A DNA stretch of 64,000 bases from Microbacterium lacus (GTDB taxonomy: Bacteria; Actinomycetota; Actinomycetes; Actinomycetales; Microbacteriaceae). Shown here piece after piece: positions 35,550 to 43,331 of the stretch (position 1 is its first letter; each line of letters begins with the position of its first letter). The position numbers were made by a program, and so were the translations under genes. A model generated the notes under the pieces. That model was given only the letters and a program-made list of their open reading frames with translations. It did no database searches and was not told where the DNA came from. The DNA is taken from positions 1 through 64,000 of the forward strand of contig NZ_NMUM01000037.1 in NCBI RefSeq assembly GCF_002812805.1, in the 5' to 3' direction.

Positions 35550-36131
35550 GTGACCACGCACGGTTCGCCCGATCTGGCCCGCCTACCCGAGTTCCTGACG
35601 CGCCTGATGGTCGGGGACAGCGACTCCCATGACGTCGCGCGCCTTCTTCTGGACGACGGGTGGGAGGTCGCGTCCTTCTGGGGTCCCGTACAGATGGACG
35701 TGTGGCTGCTCATCCTGCGGCGCGCGAAGCTCTGCGTTCGGTTCGGCATCGAACGGGGCTATTCCGACGGGGTCGGGGTGGGCAGCGTCGGGGTGGATGA
35801 TGCCACCGCGGAGGGGCTTCCCGCATGGAATGATCTGCGGCCGTTCGGAGTCGTCGTGTTCGCGTGGGCGCGGGCGACGGGGCGGAATCTGTCGTTCACG
35901 GATCCGGAGGATCTGGCGCGCGGGCATGGCGCCTACGCCGCCGTCTGCCTCGCCTGGCTGAGCGAGGGGAACGACGAGACCGTAGACCGGGTCTACGAGG
36001 AGTGGCGCACTTTTCACCTGGCGCGCGGGATCCTTCGATCGAATTCGCGCGGCCGACCAGATGCGCAACACATCGAGGCACTCCACGCTGACGCGCTCAT
36101 CGCGATGACAGCGGCGGCGCGTTCGCGCTGA
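35550..36131 (+). CDS. Hypothetical protein
   Basis: A 193-residue soluble protein with no family recognised. It reads as an alpha/beta fold: FLTRLMVGDSDSHDVARLLL, GWEVASFWGPVQMDVWLLIL, then a Gly/Asp-rich strand and helices ending HADALIAMTAAARSR. GTG 35550 was chosen because TAGCGT lies seven bases ahead; GTG 35541 is the alternative. Codon usage is like its neighbours, so it is probably real. Confidence 0.6.
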   Translation: MTTHGSPDLARLPEFLTRLMVGDSDSHDVARLLLDDGWEVASFWGPVQMDVWLLILRRAKLCVRFGIERGYSDGVGVGSVGVDDATAEGLPAWNDLRPFGVVVFAWARATGRNLSFTDPEDLARGHGAYAAVCLAWLSEGNDETVDRVYEEWRTFHLARGILRSNSRGRPDAQHIEALHADALIAMTAAARSR

Positions 36132-36316
36132 GGGGCCGCCTGGGCGCTGTCGATCGGATCGTCCCAGGTTGGCGGGGCTGCACGCCCGCAAACACCCGTT
36201 TACGGGATGCGGAGCCACCGGACGGCCGCGAAAGATGGGTGGAGACAAGCTCACGGGCACCGTCCACTTGTGTCCGCCAGGCCACAGCCCTGCCCCGGGA
36301 GCGAAGGAGTGCGACC

Positions 36317-36616
36317 ATGCTGACCAAGGCCCTTCTCGTGCGCCTCGAGGCACTGCCGGGCAAAGAGGAGCAACTCGCGGACTTCCTCATCGGTGCGCGG
36401 TCGGTGGTCATGGAGGAGCCGGGCACCATCGCGTGGTTCGCCATACGGTTCGGCCCCACGACGTTCGGTGTCTTCGACGTGTTCCCCGACGACGAAGCTC
36501 GAGACGCCCACCTCGCCGGCGAAGTCGGTCAGGCGCTCGGCGCCAACACCGGCGTCCTTTTCAGCCAGGCTCAGATCGAACGGATCGACGTCCTCGCCGA
36601 CAAGCTCCCGGCATAG
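36317..36616 (+). CDS. Putative quinol monooxygenase (ABM domain)
   Basis: A 99-residue dimeric ferredoxin-like-fold protein: ALLVRLEALPGKEEQLADFL, EPGTIAWFAIRFG, FGVFDVFPDDEARDAHLAG. This is the antibiotic biosynthesis monooxygenase/YgiN layout, often acting on quinols without cofactors. GGAG lies 10 bases before ATG 36317. The FMN reductase gene follows 60 bp later with its own strong ribosome site, so the two are likely one redox operon ended by the terminator at 37390. Confidence 0.82.
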   Translation: MLTKALLVRLEALPGKEEQLADFLIGARSVVMEEPGTIAWFAIRFGPTTFGVFDVFPDDEARDAHLAGEVGQALGANTGVLFSQAQIERIDVLADKLPA

Positions 36617-36676
36617 CCGTCCATCACGAAGCACCCGTTCACGGAATGCCCATCACCCGGAAAGCAGGAGGAACAT

Positions 36677-37255
36677 ATGACCACCTATAAGGTCGGCTAT
36701 TTCGTCGGAAGCCTGTCATCAACGTCGATCAACCGCATCCTGTCCAAAGCTCTCATCCGGGTGGCCCCGACCGAGCTGGAGTTCAGCGAGATCCCGATCG
36801 GTGACCTGCCGCTCTACAGCGCGGACTTCGACACCGACTATCCGCCCGAAGCGCGAAAGCTGAAGGCTTCGATCGATGCCGTCGATGCGGTGCTATTCGT
36901 CTCCCCCGAGTACAACCGTTCCATCCCCGGTGCGTTGAAGAACGCGATCGACTGGGCGTCCCGACCCTGGGGTCAGAACTCCTTCGATCACATCCCGGCC
37001 GCGGTGATCGGAGCCTCGATCGGTCAGATCGGCACCGCGATCGGACAGCAGAGCCTGCGCGCCGTGCTCAGCTTCTGCAACGCACGCCAGATGACCTCTC
37101 CTGAGGCCTACATCCACTACACCCCCGAGGTCTTCCGGAACGACGGCGAGGTCACCAACGCCTCCACCGAAGAGTTCCTCCGCATCTATATGAGCGAGTT
37201 CCACTCCTACATCAGGATGGTCTTGACCGTCCTGCCCCGCCCATCCGCCACGTGA
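36677..37255 (+). CDS. NADPH-dependent FMN reductase family
   Basis: A 192-residue flavodoxin-like reductase: GYFVGSLSSTSINRILSKAL binds the FMN phosphate, and FVSPEYNRSIPGALKNAIDW is the family's signature loop over the isoalloxazine ring. It can reduce flavin, quinone or azo compounds with NADPH. AGGAGG lies six bases ahead of ATG 36677. It probably works with the quinol monooxygenase encoded just before. Confidence 0.88.
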   Translation: MTTYKVGYFVGSLSSTSINRILSKALIRVAPTELEFSEIPIGDLPLYSADFDTDYPPEARKLKASIDAVDAVLFVSPEYNRSIPGALKNAIDWASRPWGQNSFDHIPAAVIGASIGQIGTAIGQQSLRAVLSFCNARQMTSPEAYIHYTPEVFRNDGEVTNASTEEFLRIYMSEFHSYIRMVLTVLPRPSAT

Positions 37256-37389
37256 TGCAGCGGCGGCGTCGCCTTGACGCACTACCCGAACGCGATATCG
37301 GCGCGGACCGGGGCGACCCGAGCGTCGAGTCATGACGCAACGGAACACGAATCGACGTTCCGCGTAAACCCTCGAGCACTAACGACGGG

Positions 37390-37423
37390 GCCCAGGCGAG
37401 AAACAATCTCACCTGGGCTTTTT
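37390..37423 (+). terminator. Rho-independent terminator
   Basis: GCCCAGGCGAGA (37390-37401) pairs at 11 of 12 positions with TCTCACCTGGGC (37407-37418) and is followed by five T on the plus strand. It ends the quinol monooxygenase-FMN reductase transcript and sits against the 3' end of the tRNA gene. The rest of 37256-37389 holds nothing recognisable. Confidence 0.8.
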
Positions 37424-37424
37424 G

Positions 37425-37498
37425 TCGGGATGACAGGATTTGAACCTGCGACCCCCTGACCCCCAGTCAGGTGCGCTACCAAGCTGCGCCACATCCCG
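37425..37498 (-). tRNA. tRNA-Pro(GGG)
   Basis: A full cloverleaf on the minus strand: acceptor CGGGATG/CATCCCG with discriminator A, D arm GCGC-AGCTTGGTA-GCGC, anticodon stem CCTGA/TCAGG with loop CTGGGGG giving anticodon GGG, and T arm GCAGG-TTCGAAT-CCTGT. CCA is not encoded. Confidence 0.95.
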
Positions 37499-37599
37499 TT
37501 GTTCACTTTTCAGCCCCCGCCTGAGCGCGGACAACTCCACCATCTTACCCGAGCGCCCCGGCGCCCGTGAACGCCATCGACCGTGTCGGCGCTGGCCAC

Positions 37600-37605
37600 T
37601 AGCGT
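37600..37605 (+). promoter_or_regulatory. -10 element of a leaderless transcript
   Basis: TAGCGT lies seven bases before ATG 37613 of the acetyltransferase gene and supports that start. Confidence 0.45.
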
Positions 37606-37612
37606 GACCGCC

Positions 37613-38191
37613 ATGACGATCACGATCGCACCCGCCACCGCCGAACGCTTCGACGATGTCGAGCACACCTTCTCGGGCGGCGGGGACGGCCCGAGCTGCC
37701 AATGCCAGTGGTGGACGCTCACGAACGCGCAGTTCCAAGCATCCGATCGTGACGAACGCGAAGGGATGCTTCGCGAACAGGTCGCGGCAGAACCCTCCCC
37801 CGCCCTCATCGCCTACGTCGACGGCGAAGCCGCCGGATGGGTGCGGGTCGGCCCCCGCACGACCCAGCCGCGACTCGCCCGCACCCGAAACTTCGCGGCC
37901 ACGACCGAGCCGTGGGACGACCCGAGCGTGTGGGCCGTGACGTGCTTCATCGTGCGCAAAGAGCATCGCGGCCAGGGCCTCAACCAGAGGCTGCTCGATG
38001 CGGCGATCGACCACGCCCGCACGAACGGGGCTCGCGTTCTCGAGGCGTATCCGACCGACACCAGCGCCGCCAAGCACTCCGCCAACGATCTCTACATCGG
38101 CATTCTGAGCGTCTTCGAGAACGCTGGCTTCCGTGAGGTCGCACGTCCGAAGCCCGAGCGGGTGATCGTTCAGCTCGACCTGAACGCCTGA
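37613..38191 (+). CDS. GNAT-family N-acetyltransferase
   Basis: A 192-residue acetyl-CoA-dependent transferase. The cofactor motif is VRKEHRGQGLNQRLLDAAI at about residues 117-135, preceded by the strand WAVTCFIV. A Cys-Trp-rich start (SCQCQWW) is unusual but seen in a subgroup with DUF-type substrates. ATG 37613 was chosen for the -10 element seven bases upstream. The acceptor is unknown. Confidence 0.84.
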   Translation: MTITIAPATAERFDDVEHTFSGGGDGPSCQCQWWTLTNAQFQASDRDEREGMLREQVAAEPSPALIAYVDGEAAGWVRVGPRTTQPRLARTRNFAATTEPWDDPSVWAVTCFIVRKEHRGQGLNQRLLDAAIDHARTNGARVLEAYPTDTSAAKHSANDLYIGILSVFENAGFREVARPKPERVIVQLDLNA

Positions 38192-38327
38192 CCGGTTCGA
38201 GCCTCCGCGATCGAGCGCGCTGACCCTCCACCTCGAGCACCACCACAAGCGCGACCAGCATGCGACGATTATGAGGCCCGGCCGCCGCCCACGGCGGAGC
38301 CCATCCGCCCACTCGATGAGGAGCAGC

Positions 38328-39044
38328 ATGACCGCAGAGTCTTCGCGCTCGCTCTCCGCACGGGTCGCCGGGCTGCCCGCCTGGATCGGGTTCGTGCCCT
38401 ACGTCGTGGTCTCGATCGTGCACGTCGTCGCGCTGGGCGTCGGCGCCGACGCCGTCGCGGGCCCCACCAAGCTTGCACTCATGCCGCTCCTGGCCGTCGC
38501 GGCGCTGTGGGCCGGCCGCGGTTCGACCTGGGGCACACCCGCAACCCTGCTCTTTCTCGCGCTCGCGTTCTCGTGGCTCGGCGATGGCGCCGGCACCTTC
38601 TTTCCCTACGCACCCGAGCTGCCCGTCATGCTGCTCTGCTTCGGACTGGCCCACATCGCCTACATCGTGCTGTTCTGGCGCTTCGTCCGCATCAAGCGCT
38701 GGCCCGCGTGGGCGCTGGTGTATGCCGCGTGGTGGCTTCTGCTCGTCGTCGTGCTCTGGCCGCGACTCGGAGCACTGTCGTTCGCCGTCGCGATCTACGG
38801 CCTCGTTCTCGGCGGCACGGCGGCGACCGCGACCCGCTGCGCGCCGATCATCGCCGTGGGCGCGGCGTTCTTCCTCGCATCCGACACGATCCTCGCCTTC
38901 CGACTCTTCACACCCGAAGCGATGCCCGACTGGACGAGCCCCCTCGTCATGCTGACCTACACCCTCGGCCAGGGACTCATCGTCGCGGGCGTCGCGAGGG
39001 GCTTGCCACGCCTCGCCGCGCGCACAGGGACGGCGAACACGTGA
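38328..39044 (+). CDS. YhhN-family lysoplasmalogenase
   Basis: A 238-residue membrane protein with about eight helices. Family marks are LALAFSWLGDGAGTFF and FFLASDTILAFRLF, whose Asp residues are thought to hydrolyse the vinyl-ether bond of lysoplasmalogen to release an aldehyde. GAGGAG lies just before ATG 38328; ATG 38316 is also possible. Its stop overlaps the start of the S4 protein gene. Confidence 0.83.
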   Translation: MTAESSRSLSARVAGLPAWIGFVPYVVVSIVHVVALGVGADAVAGPTKLALMPLLAVAALWAGRGSTWGTPATLLFLALAFSWLGDGAGTFFPYAPELPVMLLCFGLAHIAYIVLFWRFVRIKRWPAWALVYAAWWLLLVVVLWPRLGALSFAVAIYGLVLGGTAATATRCAPIIAVGAAFFLASDTILAFRLFTPEAMPDWTSPLVMLTYTLGQGLIVAGVARGLPRLAARTGTANT

Positions 39045-39424
39045 GCGCCGAGACAACCCGTGTGCGGACGGATGCCTGGCTCTGGGCCGTCCGCGTCTAC
39101 AAGACCCGCTCGGCGGCGACCACGGCCTGCCGGGCCGGACACGTGCGGGTCAACGGCGACAGGGCCAAGGCCGCGCAGCCGATCGGACCCGGCGACGAGG
39201 TCCGCATCCGCATCGCGGGCTTCGACCGCACGCTGATTGTCCGACAGACCCTCGTCAAGCGCGTCGGCGCTCCGGCTGCCGCGCTGGCTTACGAAGACCT
39301 CACGCCTCCCCCACCGCCGCGCGAGTCGATCGCGTTCGTGCCCGTCCGCGATCGCGGAGCGGGCCGGCCGACCAAGCGCGAGCGCCGCGACATCGACAAG
39401 CTGCGCGGCTTCAGCCCGGAGTGA
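39041..39424 (+). CDS. RNA-binding S4 domain protein (Hsp15-like)
   Basis: A 127-residue protein: S4 domain RTDAWLWAVRVYKTRSAATTACRAGHVRVNG (in the first 45 residues), DEVRIRIAGFDRTLIVRQTL, then a basic C-terminus GRPTKRERRDIDKLRGF. It is related to Hsp15/HslR, which binds stalled 50S subunits. The GTG start overlaps the preceding stop (GTGA). Confidence 0.87.
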   Translation: MSAETTRVRTDAWLWAVRVYKTRSAATTACRAGHVRVNGDRAKAAQPIGPGDEVRIRIAGFDRTLIVRQTLVKRVGAPAAALAYEDLTPPPPPRESIAFVPVRDRGAGRPTKRERRDIDKLRGFSPE

Positions 39425-39433
39425 ACCGGCGGG

Positions 39434-39766
39434 TCAGCGCCCGCCGTCTCCGTTCAGTGCGGACGAGCGCGCCGCGGCATACTCCGGCTCGGAGATGGCG
39501 CCTGCCGCGCGCAGCCGGTCCAACTCTTCGAGCCGGTCGGTCAGGCCCTCGTTGGAGCCGCCGACACCGCTCTTGATGAACCGTGCGGCGACATCGGTCT
39601 GCGTGGTCATCGGGTTAAGTCCGTGCTTGCGAGCCCGACGCACATTCGCGACCAAGATGACCACGATCAACACGACGACAGCCCCGAAGAGCCAGGGAAA
39701 GATCGTCCACATCGTGTCGAAGAACGTACTGCCGGACATGGCACCTACCGTGTCGAAGCTGAACAT
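39434..39766 (-). CDS. SHOCT-domain membrane protein
   Basis: A 110-residue protein with one membrane helix (WTIFPWLFGAVVVLIVVILVA, about 22-42, shown in family as an anchor) and a C-terminal SHOCT segment, RLEELDRLRAAGAISEPEYAAAR. SHOCT tails bind partners or oligomerise. ATG 39766 follows a strong GGAGGATGCCTG site. Function is unknown. Confidence 0.82.
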   Translation of the reverse strand: MFSFDTVGAMSGSTFFDTMWTIFPWLFGAVVVLIVVILVANVRRARKHGLNPMTTQTDVAARFIKSGVGGSNEGLTDRLEELDRLRAAGAISEPEYAAARSSALNGDGGR

Positions 39767-40031
39767 CAGGCATCCTCCTTCGGCCGTGCGTCTCCTCCAC
39801 GCTTTCACGGACAAGTGCCGGAGCGGAGCCATTCGCACGACTTACCCAGGGTCGCCGCGCGGTTTACGAGCGACGGCGGCCGCGATCGGTCTCGCCTCGC
39901 GCCGCTAGCAATTTGCACAGCGCTCGGCGAGCGAGATCCAAGGATCTTCCGATGTGAAAACTCTCATCTTTCGGCCGTGATTTCGGCAGTTTTTGGGTGT
40001 TTTTCGGGGTTCGGATGTCGGTGGTCATCCG

Positions 40032-40054
40032 TAGAGTTTCGAACATGCATTCGA
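40032..40054 (+). promoter_or_regulatory. Leaderless promoter with SOS-box-like palindrome, copy 2
   Basis: TAGAGT (40032-40037), a seven-base spacer and ATG 40045, with TCGAACATGCATTCGA at 40039-40054 across the start. It is base-for-base the same as 3784-3806. Confidence 0.6.
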
Positions 40055-41328
40055 ACATTGTTGACGTCGAAACGACTGGCGTGGACGCGATCGCGCGCGA
40101 GCTCGCTGGGGAGGGCATCGAAGTCTGGCGTGCGAACGCGCGTGCCGAAGCTGCGCTCGCGCGGTTGTTCGCGAGGGCCGCGCGCGTCGGTGCGCGCCGC
40201 GTTGCCGAACTCGCCTCCCCTTCCTCCCGGGAAGCAGAGCTGCCGTTTCGTGCTTTGGCGGCGGAACTCGGTGCCGCGATGAACATGTCCGACCGGACCG
40301 TGCAACGCCGCATGAACGATGCCGCGGTTCTGGACGAGTCGTTCCCGGCCACGTTCGCGGCGTGGGAAGAGGGACGGATCGCTGGGGGCCATGTCGCGGT
40401 GATCATGGAGCACGGCACGCCCCTCGCCGACCCAGAAGCACGGGCGGCGTTCGAGCGCGAGGCATTGGCTCGGGCGGAAGGAACGACACCCGGAAGGCTG
40501 GCATCGTCGTTGGCGCGGCTTGCGGAGTCTCTGCAGCCCCGCAAGCTGGCGGAACGCCACCAACAGGCTCGGGCATCACGCGGCGCGTGTGTACGGGACA
40601 TCGGCGACGGCATGGCCGAGTTCATCTCCACCCAACCCGCCGTTCTCGCGCATGCAATGCACGACCGCCTCACCCAGCAAGCCCACGCGATCAAGAACGC
40701 CGACCTGACCGACACGCGAACCCTGGATCAGATTCGGGCGGACCTCGTCGCGGACATGCTGCTCACCACGACGCCTTCCGCCGACACGGGAGCCGGGATG
40801 TCGGACGGGTTCGGTGGGCTCGGGGCGATTCGCGGGATCGTGAACGTCACCGTGCCCGCTCTCTCGCTGGCCGGCGTGACCGATGAACCAGCCGAGCTCG
40901 TGGGACGGTGCCCGATCGACCCCGCCACCGCCCGCCAGCTTGCGGGCCACGCGACGGGATGGGACCGAGTACTCGCCGACCCGATCACCGGGTGCGTGCT
41001 CGCCGTCGACCGATACACGCCATCGGCGGATATGAAAAGGTTCCTGCGGGCGAGGGATCAGCACTGCCGGTTCCCCGGGTGCCGGCAACCCGCGCACCGG
41101 TGCGATCGGGACCACACCCTCGACTACGCGTTGGGTGGCGAAACCAGCGTCTGCAACTTGGCTTGTCTCTGCAAACGACACCACACCCTCAAAGGCGAAA
41201 CAGCCTGGACGGTCCGCCAACTCGGCGGCGGAATCCTCGAATGGACCTCACCCGGCGGCCACGTCTACATCGACAAACCACCCCCGGCGATCCACTTCAC
41301 CCCGAACACGGATCCCCCGCCCTTCTAG
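40045..41328 (+). CDS. DUF222 / HNH endonuclease (13E12 family), copy 2
   Basis: A 427-residue paralogue of the protein at 3797-5065. The HNH domain (CRFPGC, RCDRDHTLDYALGGET, NLACLCKRHH) is nearly unchanged, while the first 60 residues differ. Roughly 80 bp of upstream DNA is also shared, including the promoter and SOS-like box, so the duplication carried its control region. Nuclease activity is expected from the HNH residues; the biological role is open. ATG 40045 was chosen by the same argument as in copy 1. Confidence 0.85.
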   Translation: MHSNIVDVETTGVDAIARELAGEGIEVWRANARAEAALARLFARAARVGARRVAELASPSSREAELPFRALAAELGAAMNMSDRTVQRRMNDAAVLDESFPATFAAWEEGRIAGGHVAVIMEHGTPLADPEARAAFEREALARAEGTTPGRLASSLARLAESLQPRKLAERHQQARASRGACVRDIGDGMAEFISTQPAVLAHAMHDRLTQQAHAIKNADLTDTRTLDQIRADLVADMLLTTTPSADTGAGMSDGFGGLGAIRGIVNVTVPALSLAGVTDEPAELVGRCPIDPATARQLAGHATGWDRVLADPITGCVLAVDRYTPSADMKRFLRARDQHCRFPGCRQPAHRCDRDHTLDYALGGETSVCNLACLCKRHHTLKGETAWTVRQLGGGILEWTSPGGHVYIDKPPPAIHFTPNTDPPPF

Positions 41329-41393
41329 GGACCTCGCCGCACCCGCCGCTCGGACGTTTCGTCTCGCTGCGCTCGCTCAACGACCGGGCTCAC

Positions 41394-41433
41394 GGTCACT
41401 GAGCCCGCGGTCACTGAGCCTGTCGAAGTGACC
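41394..41433. repeat. REP-like palindrome, one full and one partial copy
   Basis: A full 25-bp element with arms GGTCACT/AGTGACC lies at 41409-41433 and a shortened one at 41394-41407. As at copy 1, it follows the DUF222 gene. Nothing else is seen in 41329-41479 except a GC-rich palindrome near 41460. Confidence 0.75.
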
Positions 41434-41479
41434 CGCCGTGCCGCGGCCTCGCCCGAGCCCACCCCCACCGGGGTGGTGC

Positions 41480-41848
41480 CTACGCGCGGTCGTGAAGCGT
41501 GATCTGATAGCCGTCCGGGTCGGCGAAGGTGAAGGTGCGACCGAACGGGCCGTCGATCGGCGCCGAGACGATGGTCTGACCGTCGGCGACGAGCGCGTCG
41601 TGGATGTCCTGAACGTCGGTGGCGTGGAGCCAGATCGCAGCGCCGACGCCCGGTTGAGGCACGGATGCGAGGTCCGTGCCGGGAACGATGTCGCGAAGAG
41701 CGAACGCGACCGGCGTCGTTTCGAACACCACAGCGTGGGGCGGACCGGCGGGAGAGCGGACCAGCCCGAGGTAGCGCTCGTAGAACGCCTGCGAGGCCGC
41801 GAGGTCTGCCGCCTGAAGTGAAATGAAGTCGGGACCGGTAACAGGCAT
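41480..41848 (-). CDS. VOC-family (glyoxalase/bleomycin-resistance fold) protein
   Basis: A 122-residue protein of the vicinal oxygen chelate fold: PDFISLQAADLAASQAFYERYLGL at the start, AAIWLHATDVQDIHDALVADG and DPDGYQITLHD at the end, which carries a metal-ligand-like position. Such proteins bind antibiotics or act as lyases or dioxygenases. GAGGAG precedes ATG 41848. It diverges from the MarR gene across two palindromes, so it is the likely target of that regulator. Confidence 0.86.
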   Translation of the reverse strand: MPVTGPDFISLQAADLAASQAFYERYLGLVRSPAGPPHAVVFETTPVAFALRDIVPGTDLASVPQPGVGAAIWLHATDVQDIHDALVADGQTIVSAPIDGPFGRTFTFADPDGYQITLHDRA

Positions 41849-41867
41849 AACGTTGCTCCTCAGATTT

Positions 41868-41913
41868 ATGTCAGTTTTCTGACATCTCCCAAGCTATGTC
41901 AGAATACTGACAT
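41868..41913. promoter_or_regulatory. Twin MarR operators
   Basis: Two 18-bp palindromes with the same arms, ATGTCAG-TTTT-CTGACAT (41868-41885) and ATGTCAG-AATA-CTGACAT (41896-41913), 28 bp apart. The second reaches into the marR start codon (41912). They lie between the divergent VOC and MarR genes and should be the regulator's own binding sites. Confidence 0.8.
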
Positions 41914-42358
41914 GAGTCAAGCCGGTATCGATCTGCAGACCTCGCTGGGCTATCTGCTGAAAGAGGCGTCGAGCGCCCTCCGGTCCGCCATGGAGGAGGT
42001 CCTGCGGCCCCTCGGCATGACCGTGACGCACTACTCCTGTCTCGAGCTGCTCTCGCAGCGACCAGGCCTGTCGAATTCCGAGCTCGCCCGCGGCGCTTTC
42101 GTTACGCGGCAGTCCATGAACGTGCTGCTGCAGAACCTCGAACGCGACGGATTCGTGACCCGGGCGACCGAAGCCCGCGTCGGCAAGGTTCTTCCCACCG
42201 AGCTGACGCCGCGCGGCCGCGAGAGACTGCAGAAGGCGTCGGCCGCCGTGCGGTCCGTCGAGATCCGGATGCTGTCGGGCATGACCGAAGACGAGCAGGC
42301 TGGAGCACTGCGGATCTTGCGGAGCATGATCCGCTCGCTGCGAGACAGCAGCGCCTAA
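41912..42358 (+). CDS. MarR-family transcriptional regulator
   Basis: A 148-residue winged helix dimer: recognition segment LSNSELARGAFVTRQSMNVLLQNL and wing DGFVTRATEARVGKVLPTELT, flanked by helices for dimerisation. It most likely represses itself and the divergent VOC gene from the two palindromes, releasing on binding a phenolic or oxidised ligand. ATG 41912 lies within the second palindrome. Confidence 0.88.
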   Translation: MSQAGIDLQTSLGYLLKEASSALRSAMEEVLRPLGMTVTHYSCLELLSQRPGLSNSELARGAFVTRQSMNVLLQNLERDGFVTRATEARVGKVLPTELTPRGRERLQKASAAVRSVEIRMLSGMTEDEQAGALRILRSMIRSLRDSSA

Positions 42359-42382
42359 CGCAAGACGCTTAGTGCAGAACGC

Positions 42383-43282
42383 CTAACCTAGAAGGTCGAG
42401 CAGCCAGCGCGCCCCGTGCACCGTGGCGCCAGCGCGCTCCGCGCGACGCGCGAGTCCCGCGTCGCTCGTGACGACCGTCACCGCGGCTCCGTCAAGGCTC
42501 TCCACCGCGTCAACGATCGCGTCGTCCCCGGATGCCTCGGCCCGCACGAGCTCGACAAGGCCCTCGCGATCTCCGGCACCGCGCGCGGCTCCCTCGACGA
42601 CGGCGACGATGCGCGGGAACCAGCGGTCGCCGGGCAGCTCGAGAGCGGATGCCTCGAGCCCGACCGCGGCGAGATCCTCCAGCCGATCGAGCAGACGGTC
42701 CGTCGCGCCCGCGCGATCCTTCCACCAGCCATCCGGCACCGACCCGACGACGTTCGCGGCGTCCACGACGACCACGGGACGCAGGTGCAGGGCGGCGCGG
42801 AGGTGACCCCAAGCATCCTCGAACGACGGATGCAGCGGGTGATCGACGACCGCGTCGACCCGCACCCACTCGAGCGCGTGGCTCTCGGGGTCGCTGATGA
42901 CCGGTGCGAAGGGCACGACCACATCGCCGATCACGGTCGTGTACGACCAGATGTCGAGGTCGAGCACGCTCGTGGCGCGCGGACGGATCGCCGAGCCGGG
43001 AACGCCGGCCTCTTCGAGCGCCTCACGCAAGGCGGCATCCATCGCCGACTCGCCCTCGTGGCGCGCACCGCCCGGCAGCGCCCACGTACCGCCGAAGTGA
43101 CTCCACGAGACGCGATGCTGTAGCAGCACGCTGTCGAGCGCGGCGTCGTACGCGAGCAGTCCCGCGGCTCCGAACCGACCCCAGTAGCGTTCGCCGCTAT
43201 CGGCCACGACCCAGGCATCACCCGAGTCGCGCGGCCCGAACGGCCGCCGCGGCTCACCGGGGACGGGGGGCTCGATGCTCAC
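42383..43282 (-). CDS. NUDIX hydrolase fused to a NYN/PIN-like domain
   Basis: A 299-residue two-domain protein. Residues 35-160 form a NUDIX fold with a complete box: Gly72, Glu78, REALEEAGV (86-94), for cleaving a nucleoside-diphosphate linkage. Residues 168-299 begin VVVVDAANVVG (Asp174, Asn177) and end VTSDAGLARRAERAGA (Asp274), the layout of NYN/YacP-type PIN-like nucleases. The start is GTG 43282, 50 bp after der. A link between cap or nucleotide processing and RNA cleavage is possible but is inference. Confidence 0.75.
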   Translation of the reverse strand: MSIEPPVPGEPRRPFGPRDSGDAWVVADSGERYWGRFGAAGLLAYDAALDSVLLQHRVSWSHFGGTWALPGGARHEGESAMDAALREALEEAGVPGSAIRPRATSVLDLDIWSYTTVIGDVVVPFAPVISDPESHALEWVRVDAVVDHPLHPSFEDAWGHLRAALHLRPVVVVDAANVVGSVPDGWWKDRAGATDRLLDRLEDLAAVGLEASALELPGDRWFPRIVAVVEGAARGAGDREGLVELVRAEASGDDAIVDAVESLDGAAVTVVTSDAGLARRAERAGATVHGARWLLDLLG

Positions 43283-43331
43283 CCGTCCAGATTCTCACAC
43301 CCGGACGGCAGTTCGGCGCCCCGAGGGCGAC

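Noticed and set aside
37390..37423. Hairpin as terminator of the tRNA gene on the minus strand
   Set aside because: The T-run is only on the plus strand; on the minus strand the hairpin is followed by CCCG.
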